Made by a program: the position numbers and the translations under genes. A DNA stretch of 21,272 nucleotides from Haemophilus parainfluenzae (GTDB lineage Bacteria; Pseudomonadota; Gammaproteobacteria; Enterobacterales; Pasteurellaceae): NCBI GenBank assembly GCA_018381425.1, contig JAGZRY010000005.1:1-21272 (forward strand), read 5' to 3'. The notes below the pieces were generated by a model. The model did no database searches and was not told where the DNA came from. It saw only the letters and a program-made list of their open reading frames with translations. Shown here in pieces: positions 8,244 to 14,842 of this stretch. Position 1 is the first letter of the stretch. Each line of letters begins with the position of its first letter.

Positions 8244-9419
8244 TTACGAGAAATTTAATAGCAATTCTCGGTAATATTCATACCGCTTTTGGCTTTGTTC
8301 AATCGCTAAAGGTAAGCCTTCGGTGATGGAATTTGTGAGGGTTTCAAATTTGTCTAAGATTGAAACGATGCGTTGTTGTTCCTTTAGTGGGAGAATTGGT
8401 ATTACAACATCAAGTATTTGATCCTTTCTTAAATTTGTCTGATCTGTACCATTATCATATTTTGTCAATTGTTTATTTCTATTTAAAAAATGATTAACAA
8501 AACTCGGAAGTAATTCAGCCCCCTCTTTTACTGTAATTCTTCCTATACGTTGATTAAGAGTATATTTATTGTCCTCTTTTACAAAGAATGTTTTTGCAAG
8601 AGCATTTCCGTTTGGTAAATCACTCATTACAATCAAAATATCTTCCTTGAATAAGGGAACAAATTGGACATTACAGTATTTTTTTACAGCTCCATTTGTT
8701 GAAATAAATTTTGAATTTATAACAATAAATGAACCATTTTCATCAATATTTTGTTCATGCCCTTTTCCATTTTGGAAATAAGCCACATCAATAAGTTTCT
8801 TCTTCCCCCCCCCCGAATTTAATTGCTCTAAACTATCAAAAGATAATAATTTTTCCCGATAGTATTCATATTGTTTCTTGCGTAGTATAAGCTCGCTGGT
8901 AAGCTCGCTGGTAAGTGCTGTCAATGCGTCCAAAATTTTTACGATTTCGGTTTGGACGGGGAGTGGGGGGATGGGGACTAAATATTTATCTGTATCAGGT
9001 GTTGCAATCTGAGGCATTTGCATCTTTGAACCTAAATTTTGGAAATAAGGCTCCTGATTTTTCAAAACATAATAAATGTATTTAATATTAATATTTTTAT
9101 CATTTGAATAATAAGACCACATTTCGTTTTTATGAGAAAAAGGCTTATCGTAATATTCAAATTCAATAATCCCTCTAGACTTTACAATAATTGAAGGATT
9201 TTTATTGATGTCTTTTTCAGGGATATCTTCAAAATTTACTAATGCAAATGTTTTCCCGCCAGCAAAAATTTTTAGTGGTGCATTGTCTTTATGCAATATT
9301 TTCATTTCAGCAGCTGTAATTTTTGTTCCTTTAGTTCTGATTAGAATGTCTTTTAAAGGCTTCCACTCAACCTCAGCCCCATCCAATAATTTCTCTAAAA
9401 AAGTGCGGTTGTTTTTCAT
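8244..9419 (-). CDS. hsdS: Type I restriction-modification specificity subunit HsdS (phase-variable candidate)
   Basis: From the chosen ATG at 9419 the protein has 391 residues (MKNNRTF). It binds the two halves of the methylation/restriction target and scaffolds two HsdM and up to two HsdR. The layout is classic: TRD1 (about 14-150), central conserved helix (about 151-197, IPPLPVQTEIVKILDALTAL then QYEYYREKLLSF), TRD2 (about 208-340), and a distal conserved helix ending KRYEYYRELLLNFS, an internal repeat of the central one. The frame stays open 25 codons further upstream, but that extension (MGFSPP...) is translated REP sequence, so I reject it. GAGGAG at 9433-9438 is the likely ribosome binding site. 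Two variable devices sit in the gene: TSEL repeats (170-177) and a G10 run (codons 202-205). The frame is currently open through both, so the full-length form is ON. Confidence 0.93.
   Translation of the reverse strand: MKNNRTFLEKLLDGAEVEWKPLKDILIRTKGTKITAAEMKILHKDNAPLKIFAGGKTFALVNFEDIPEKDINKNPSIIVKSRGIIEFEYYDKPFSHKNEMWSYYSNDKNINIKYIYYVLKNQEPYFQNLGSKMQMPQIATPDTDKYLVPIPPLPVQTEIVKILDALTALTSELTSELILRKKQYEYYREKLLSFDSLEQLNSGGGKKKLIDVAYFQNGKGHEQNIDENGSFIVINSKFISTNGAVKKYCNVQFVPLFKEDILIVMSDLPNGNALAKTFFVKEDNKYTLNQRIGRITVKEGAELLPSFVNHFLNRNKQLTKYDNGTDQTNLRKDQILDVVIPILPLKEQQRIVSILDKFETLTNSITEGLPLAIEQSQKRYEYYRELLLNFS
8805..8814 (-). repeat. Poly-G tract (G10 on the coding strand) in hsdS
   Basis: Ten consecutive C on the plus strand read as G10 in hsdS, spanning the last base of S202 and glycines 203-205, between the central conserved helix and TRD2. 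By direct reading, losing one G gives a stop after residue 233; gaining one gives a stop after residue 210. Such runs change length by slipped-strand mispairing. Confidence 0.95.
8891..8914 (-). repeat. 12-bp tandem duplication coding for TSEL-TSEL in hsdS
   Basis: Two perfect tandem copies of GCTCGCTGGTAA (plus strand) encode T170-L173 and T174-L177 in the central helix. They lie at the position of the TAEL repeats of EcoR124I and EcoDXXI, where the copy number sets the length of the non-specific spacer in the DNA target. Confidence 0.9.
9401..9409 (+). repeat. DNA uptake signal sequence at the 5' end of hsdS
   Basis: Perfect AAGTGCGGT within hsdS codons 4-7. Confidence 0.9.
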
Positions 9420-9432
9420 TGTATTTTTGTTG

Positions 9433-9438
9433 CTCCTC
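9433..9438 (-). promoter_or_regulatory. Ribosome binding site deciding the hsdS start
   Basis: GAGGAG on the minus strand lies 13 bases before the ATG at 9419 and directly after the end of REP copy 3. The spacing is long, but no better site precedes the alternative upstream start, which lies inside the REP. Confidence 0.55.
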
Positions 9439-9499
9439 GTAGGGTGGGCTTCAGCCCACCGCAAGTTATCGTAAATTGGTGGGCTAAAGCCCACCCTAC
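9439..9499. repeat. REP-like paired palindrome, copy 3 (between hsdM and hsdS)
   Basis: GTAGGGTGGGCTTCAGCCCA begins the left arm (9439-9460) and the right arm (9478-9499) is its inverted partner ending CCCACCCTAC. This is the best preserved copy; both arms form perfect stems. It occupies nearly the whole hsdM-hsdS gap, ending three bases before the hsdM stop. Confidence 0.9.
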
Positions 9500-9502
9500 A
9501 TT

Positions 9503-11050
9503 TTATCCCTCAATCTCTGCCATAATCTTATCAATCTCGGCACGCAAGCGGTCAATATTGGCAACAGTTTCACGAATTTGCGCATTGAGCTCATCTATAT
9601 CAATGACTTCTCGGGTGTCTTTTTGCTCCACATAAGAACTCACCGCAAGGTTGTAGTCATTTTTAACGATGTCGTCAAAGGACACGGATTTGGCTAAATG
9701 TGGCACATCTTCTTTATCGGCAAACAGTTTGAGAATTTGCTCAATATGTTCTTCTTCCAAAATGTTGTTATTGGTGGCGGATTTAAATAAACCGCTGGCA
9801 TCAATAAATTGGGTTTGGGTATCGGGTTTATGTTTGGAAAGCACCAAAATATTCACCGCAATACTGGTGCCGAAAAATAGATTTGGCGCAAGCGCAATTA
9901 CCGTTTCCACATAGTTATTATCGACCAAATATTGACGAATTTTTTGCTCCGCACCGCCGCGATAAAAAATGCCGGGGAAGGAGACAATCGTCGCGCGGCC
10001 TTTTGCTGAAAGATAACTTAACGCATGCAAAATAAAGGCAAAATCCGCTTTGGATTTTGGCGCAAGCACACCGGCTGGAGCAAAGCGTTCATCGTTAATT
10101 AGCGTTGGATCGTCTGAGCCAATCCATTTCACGGAGTAAGGCGGGTTAGATACGATAGCATCAAAGGGTTTATCCTCACCAAATTGCGGATTCATTAAGG
10201 TGTTGCCAAGGGCGATATCAAACTTGTCGTAGTTGATGTTATGCAAAAACATATTCATACGGGCGAGGTTGTAAGTGGTGTGATTAATTTCCTGCCCGAA
10301 GAATCCTTCTTCGATGATGTGTTCATCAAATGGTTTTTTCGCTTGTAACAATAAAGAACCTGAACCGGCAGCAGGGTCGTAAATTTTATTGACCTTGTCT
10401 TGTCCATATAAAGCCAGTCGAGCAATTAGCTTGGAAACGCATTGTGGCGTAAAGAACTCGCCACCTGATTTACCGGCATTGGCGGCATAGTTGGAAATTA
10501 AAAATTCGTAAGCATCACCGAATAAATCAATATGATTATCTTCAAAGTCACCAAAATCTAACTCGGCAACGCCTTTTAATACGGCAGCTAGACGGCTGTT
10601 TTTATCGGCAACGGTATTGCCCAAGCGGTTGCTGGTGGTATCAAAATCAGCAAATAAGCCTTTGATATCCTGTTCTGAAGGGTAGCCTATGGCGGAGTTT
10701 TCGATAGCTGTAAAAATGTTTTTTAGGTCTGTATTTAAATTCGGATTAGTGTTGGCTGTTGCCACGACATTTTTAAATAATTGGCTTGGGTAAATAAAAT
10801 AGCCTTTTGCTTTGATGGTGTCTTCTTTGATGGCTGCAATAATAGGGTCGTCATCATTAAAAGTAGAATAATCAACGCTATCATCTCCACCTTCAATATA
10901 GTTAGCAAAGTTTTCGCTGATAAAACGATAGAAAAGCGTACCTAAAACATATTGTTTAAAATCCCAACCATCGACAGAGCCTCGCACATCATTAGCAATT
11001 TGCCAAATACGGCGTTGAAGTTCTGCACGTTGTTGAATTGCTGCTGCCAT
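9503..11050 (-). CDS. hsdM: Type I restriction-modification methyltransferase subunit HsdM (type IC)
   Basis: This 515-residue N6-adenine DNA methyltransferase subunit pairs with HsdS (M2S1) to methylate the host target and, with HsdR, forms the restriction complex. The N terminus, [20 protein letters not shown], is typical of the EcoR124I branch and begins the HsdM helical domain. The AdoMet motif I is [11 protein letters not shown] (225-235), preceded by the family block GGEFFTPQ (197-204). The catalytic motif IV is NPPY at 302-305. The C terminus (about 480-515, [20 protein letters not shown]) looks like the helix that packs on HsdS. The start is supported by GAGGA at 11055-11059. It is the first gene of the leftward restriction operon and diverges from recB across a 138-bp gap. 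Confidence 0.96.
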   Translation of the reverse strand: MAAAIQQRAELQRRIWQIANDVRGSVDGWDFKQYVLGTLFYRFISENFANYIEGGDDSVDYSTFNDDDPIIAAIKEDTIKAKGYFIYPSQLFKNVVATANTNPNLNTDLKNIFTAIENSAIGYPSEQDIKGLFADFDTTSNRLGNTVADKNSRLAAVLKGVAELDFGDFEDNHIDLFGDAYEFLISNYAANAGKSGGEFFTPQCVSKLIARLALYGQDKVNKIYDPAAGSGSLLLQAKKPFDEHIIEEGFFGQEINHTTYNLARMNMFLHNINYDKFDIALGNTLMNPQFGEDKPFDAIVSNPPYSVKWIGSDDPTLINDERFAPAGVLAPKSKADFAFILHALSYLSAKGRATIVSFPGIFYRGGAEQKIRQYLVDNNYVETVIALAPNLFFGTSIAVNILVLSKHKPDTQTQFIDASGLFKSATNNNILEEEHIEQILKLFADKEDVPHLAKSVSFDDIVKNDYNLAVSSYVEQKDTREVIDIDELNAQIRETVANIDRLRAEIDKIMAEIEG

Positions 11051-11099
11051 AAAATCCTCAGAATATTTTGTGTCATTATTAATGATATAAATGCTCCAA

Positions 11100-11105
11100 A
11101 TTATA
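11100..11105 (-). promoter_or_regulatory. Candidate -10 element for the hsdM operon
   Basis: A perfect minus-strand TATAAT lies 49 bases before the hsdM start in the 138-bp divergent gap. The hexamer 17 bp upstream (ATTTAG) is a poor -35. On the plus strand TACAAT at 11150-11155 is a possible -10 for recB, also without a good -35. No operator-like repeat stands out in this gap. Confidence 0.35.
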
Positions 11106-11188
11106 CAAGAAATAAATAATAACTAAATGAATTTCTATGGAAATTCCTCTACAATAAGAACACACTAATGTTTCCCAAAAAATAAAAA

Positions 11189-14100
11189 ATGAGCCAAAAA
11201 TCAACCGCACTTAATGCCATTTCGTTGCCCTTAAATCAAGTCAATTTAATTGAAGCCTCAGCAGGTACAGGGAAAACCTATACCATTGGTTCTATCTATC
11301 TTCGTTTACTTTTACAGGCTGGTGAGAATTGTTTTTCTCGACCGTTAAATGTGGAAGAAATTTTGGTGGTAACCTTTACTGAAATGGCGACGGAAGATTT
11401 AAAACGCAAAATTCGGGAACGTTTAACGGCGGCAATTTCGTTTTTTTCTGAATATTATGAAAAGCAAGATAAGGCGATTTTTACTGGAGAACATCAATTT
11501 TTAGCGGAATTATTACCTTATTTAGAGGATATTCCGACTGCACTTCGTCGCTTAAAGCTGGCCGAACAAAATTTAGATTTAGCCTCCATTTATACCATTC
11601 ATGGTTTTTGTCGCCGAATGCTGATGCAACATGCTTTCAATTCAGGCGTGCATTTCAATTTAAAACTTCTCAAAGATCAGTCTGATTTACTCAAACAATT
11701 TGCGAATGAATTTTGGCGGGAGCATTTTTATGATTTACCTTTCCATTTGGCTGCATTTATCTCAAAAGAATTAAAGTCGCCAGAAGATGTTTTGAATGAT
11801 TTAGGTTCAAATATTGGGAATGATTTTTCTATACAACTTGATAAACCAGAACTATTAGAACTGTCATTAAAAGACTTTTTACAAAAAGATATCACTAAAA
11901 ATTCGGAAGTTATTGAAAAGATTAAAGATACTTGGTTAGAAAGTGCGGTTGAAATTCGCGATCTTTTTGATAAGGAAGTCGTAAAAAAAGATGAATCTTG
12001 TTTAAATGGTAGAACATATTCAAGTAAAACGATTTTATCTTTTGTGGATGAAGTAAACTCATGGGCAAAAAATAGAGCAGATATCACCTTAAATGAAACA
12101 TTAGTAAAAAAATTTACACAATCGGCTTTAGATAACGCCGTCAAAGCAGATTTTAAGAAAAAAGGGGTGAGAATAACGCATCCAGCCTTTGAAGAGATTG
12201 AAGCTTTAATTGAAGAAATTCAACCAGGTGATTTATTTAAAAAAATCATTCTCTATCACTATCGTCAAGGTATTCAAAAGAAACTCCTTGAATACAAAGC
12301 GAATCATCCTGAAAAATCTTTTGATGATTTATTGCGTTTATTGAAAGAAGCATTACATGATGAGGGAGGAGAACAGTTAGCGGAGTTAATTCGTTTTCAA
12401 TATCCTTTTGCCATGATTGACGAGTTCCAAGATACGGATGCGTTGCAGTATCAAATTTTCTCGAAAATTTATCGTAATGAAACCGCGTCCGGTAATGTTG
12501 GCTTTATGATGATCGGGGATCCCAAACAGGCGATTTATCGTTTCCGTGGTGCCGATATTTTCACTTATTTAAAAGCAGCAGACGAAGCGAGCGAGCGTTT
12601 TAATTTAGGCACAAACTACCGTTCATCCCAACCTTTAGTGGAAGGGGTAAATCGATTATTTGATTTTAAAAATGCCCCCTTTATTTATAAAAATATTGAA
12701 TTTTTAAATGTCGGCGCAGCCAAGAAGAATCTTGTTTTTCAGTTGAATAATCAACCTGAACCAGCCTTCCGTTTTTACATTAACGATAAAGACGAATCCA
12801 CCCAGCAAGATTATGCGAAAGCTTGTGCGACATCGATTCAGCAATGGTTAAAAAGTGCGGCTGAAAATCCGGTTGTTTTTCCGAATGAAAGCAAAGCAGA
12901 AAATCAAACATTGCGAGCAGAAAATATTGCTGTTTTGGTGCGTGGTTATACCGAAGCGGATCTCGTGAAGAAAGAATTGCAAGCACTCGGTATCGCTTCG
13001 GTTTACCTTTCGGATAGGGGAAATGTCTTTGAGAGTAACACCGCAAAAGAACTGGCCTTGATTTTGCAAGCTTGTTTGAGTGTGACGGAACGTCCAATTT
13101 TGAATGCCATTGCGACCGCACTTTTCGGCTTAAATGCAGCTGAAATTCACCAAATTCACCATGATGAAATTCAGTGGCAACGTTGGGCTGAAAAATTTGC
13201 AGAGTATCAACAAATTTGGCAACGTCAAGGCGTATTGCCGATGTTGCATCATTTACTTTTAGCAGAAAATATCACAGAAAAACTCTTATCTCGGCCTGAT
13301 GGCGAGCGAAAACTGACAGATTTATTACATTTAGCCGAAATTTTACAGCAAGCAGCCGCGTTAAATGAAAGTGAAGCGGCATTATTGCGTTGGTTTGAAA
13401 AGCAAATTCAAGATAATGGCCGTCAAGAAGCGCAAATTCGTTTAGAAAGCGAACGTCAGTTAGTGAAGATTGTGACTATCCATAAATCCAAAGGATTGGA
13501 ATATGATTTGGTTTGGTTGCCATTTTTAGGTAATGAAGCAAAAGACCCAACAAAATCAGGCAATCAGAAGAAACTATTTAATTTATATTACGACAGTGAT
13601 GAAGAGAAAACCTTGTGGGATATGCAAGATCAACACTTGGATAAATTAACAGAAGAAGTTTTTGCGGAAGAATTGCGTTTGCTTTATGTAGCATTGACTC
13701 GAGCAAAATACCAAATGGCCTTTGTGTTACCGAAAGCCTTTGATAAAAAATGGAATGCTTTATTGTATGTTTTAACGCAAGGTGAAATTGGTCGAAAACT
13801 CGGTTTGCCAAATAATTGGGATACCCAACCGTTATTGGAAAAATTTAAGCAGCTTTTACCAAATGATGTAGCGATTGAATTAACCGATGTGTTACAAGCC
13901 AGTGAACCACTTACTTTAAATGTTTCTCAAGAAAATTTAAGCGCAGAAATTTTCCAAGGTGAAATTGAACAAGATTGGCGAGTAACGAGCTTTAGTGGCA
14001 TAGAACAAACACATCAACGCAAAGCTTATTTGAATGAAAGTGCGGTGAAAAAATCGCTCATTTTTGATGATGCGAAAGATTATGATGCGTCGATTTCAAC

Positions 14101-14842
14101 AGAAAATATCACTGAAAATCTGACCGCACTTTCTCATGATAACGATGAAATGGTTCTAGATTTCCCTCGGGGAACGCAAATCGGTACTTTATTGCATCGT
14201 TATTTTGAAAAGGTGCCTTTTGCGCAACTGGCAGAGCAAGAAAACATTGAAAAATTATGTCAGGATTTGAATCTTGCGGAAGAGCAGTTTGCAGCAGTTC
14301 AACAGTGGTTTGAACAAATACTCAGTACACCAATTTTGCCAAATAATGATCTTACCCTTGCTCAGATTAACGAAAAACAATGTTTAAAAGAGTTGGCGTT
14401 TTATCTCAATATCACAAGCCATTTTGATGTCGCTGGTTTTAACCGAGCGTTAGCAACCTTACATCATTTGCCATCAGAACCGTTACAGTTTGATGATATT
14501 CAAGGCATGGTGCGAGGCACAATGGACTTAGTTTTCTGTCATCAAGATAAATATTATTTGCTTGATTACAAATCGAATTTCTTAGGTGATACATTAAAGG
14601 ATTACGATCAAGCTGCATTGAAAAAAGCCATGTTAGAGCATCATTATGATTGGCAATACTTGTTGTATGTGGTGGCATTACACCGTTATTTAAAAACACG
14701 TTTGCCTCACTACGATTACAACCGAGATTTTGGTGGTGTGGTCTATGCATTTTTACGAGGAATGAATGGTTCGCCACAATCGGGCGTCTTTTTTGATAAA
14801 CCAGATTGGCAATTAATCCAACAATTAGAGGAATTATTTTAA
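11189..14842 (+). CDS. recB: Exodeoxyribonuclease V (RecBCD) beta subunit RecB
   Basis: This 1217-residue protein is the 3'-5' helicase and nuclease subunit of RecBCD, which processes double-strand ends, loads RecA and degrades foreign linear DNA. The UvrD-like Walker A is EASAGTGKTYT (K29), and motif II reads IDEFQDTD at nt 12417-12440. The C-terminal nuclease domain shows GTMD with D1113 and LLDYKSN with D1126 and K1128, the RecB-type active site. The middle region around nt 11700-12150 is more AT-rich and less conserved in appearance, but the frame is uninterrupted. No clear Shine-Dalgarno precedes the start; the context is A-rich. The stop codon overlaps the recD start by one base, so the two are co-translated. 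It contains five uptake signals. Confidence 0.96.
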   Translation: MSQKSTALNAISLPLNQVNLIEASAGTGKTYTIGSIYLRLLLQAGENCFSRPLNVEEILVVTFTEMATEDLKRKIRERLTAAISFFSEYYEKQDKAIFTGEHQFLAELLPYLEDIPTALRRLKLAEQNLDLASIYTIHGFCRRMLMQHAFNSGVHFNLKLLKDQSDLLKQFANEFWREHFYDLPFHLAAFISKELKSPEDVLNDLGSNIGNDFSIQLDKPELLELSLKDFLQKDITKNSEVIEKIKDTWLESAVEIRDLFDKEVVKKDESCLNGRTYSSKTILSFVDEVNSWAKNRADITLNETLVKKFTQSALDNAVKADFKKKGVRITHPAFEEIEALIEEIQPGDLFKKIILYHYRQGIQKKLLEYKANHPEKSFDDLLRLLKEALHDEGGEQLAELIRFQYPFAMIDEFQDTDALQYQIFSKIYRNETASGNVGFMMIGDPKQAIYRFRGADIFTYLKAADEASERFNLGTNYRSSQPLVEGVNRLFDFKNAPFIYKNIEFLNVGAAKKNLVFQLNNQPEPAFRFYINDKDESTQQDYAKACATSIQQWLKSAAENPVVFPNESKAENQTLRAENIAVLVRGYTEADLVKKELQALGIASVYLSDRGNVFESNTAKELALILQACLSVTERPILNAIATALFGLNAAEIHQIHHDEIQWQRWAEKFAEYQQIWQRQGVLPMLHHLLLAENITEKLLSRPDGERKLTDLLHLAEILQQAAALNESEAALLRWFEKQIQDNGRQEAQIRLESERQLVKIVTIHKSKGLEYDLVWLPFLGNEAKDPTKSGNQKKLFNLYYDSDEEKTLWDMQDQHLDKLTEEVFAEELRLLYVALTRAKYQMAFVLPKAFDKKWNALLYVLTQGEIGRKLGLPNNWDTQPLLEKFKQLLPNDVAIELTDVLQASEPLTLNVSQENLSAEIFQGEIEQDWRVTSFSGIEQTHQRKAYLNESAVKKSLIFDDAKDYDASISTENITENLTALSHDNDEMVLDFPRGTQIGTLLHRYFEKVPFAQLAEQENIEKLCQDLNLAEEQFAAVQQWFEQILSTPILPNNDLTLAQINEKQCLKELAFYLNITSHFDVAGFNRALATLHHLPSEPLQFDDIQGMVRGTMDLVFCHQDKYYLLDYKSNFLGDTLKDYDQAALKKAMLEHHYDWQYLLYVVALHRYLKTRLPHYDYNRDFGGVVYAFLRGMNGSPQSGVFFDKPDWQLIQQLEELF
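11204..11212 (-). repeat. DNA uptake signal sequence at the 5' end of recB
   Basis: Perfect ACCGCACTT that forms recB codons 6-8 (Thr-Ala-Leu). Confidence 0.9.
11941..11949 (+). repeat. DNA uptake signal sequence, inside recB
   Basis: Perfect AAGTGCGGT followed by TGAAATT. Confidence 0.9.
13115..13123 (-). repeat. DNA uptake signal sequence, inside recB
   Basis: Perfect ACCGCACTT. Confidence 0.9.
14038..14046 (+). repeat. DNA uptake signal sequence, inside recB
   Basis: Perfect AAGTGCGGT. An inverted copy lies 76 bp downstream, too far away to act as a terminator hairpin. Confidence 0.9.
14123..14131 (-). repeat. DNA uptake signal sequence, inside recB
   Basis: Perfect ACCGCACTT. Confidence 0.9.

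Noticed and set aside
9420..9494. A 25-codon N-terminal extension of HsdS starting MGFSPP
   Set aside because: It is translated REP palindrome; the same peptide start appears on the opposite strand in the mirror arm. A ribosome binding site and a typical HsdS start exist downstream.
7560..9499. The three repeats as a CRISPR array
   Set aside because: Repeats are inverted pairs spaced by whole genes (RAYT and hsdS), not short direct repeats with regular spacers.
9444..9635. Plus-strand open frame crossing REP copy 3 into hsdM
   Set aside because: It begins in the REP and then runs antisense to hsdM; no independent support.
11728..12144. 138-codon open frame antisense to recB
   Set aside because: Serine/phenylalanine-rich antisense shadow of an AT-rich part of recB; no recognisable domain.
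14038..14131. Two inverted uptake signals in recB as a hairpin terminator
   Set aside because: They are 76 bp apart inside a coding sequence and have no T tract.
14806..14841. A 12-residue N-terminal extension of RecD
   Set aside because: It lies wholly inside recB, whereas the ATG at 14842 overlaps the recB stop and follows AGAGGA at good spacing.
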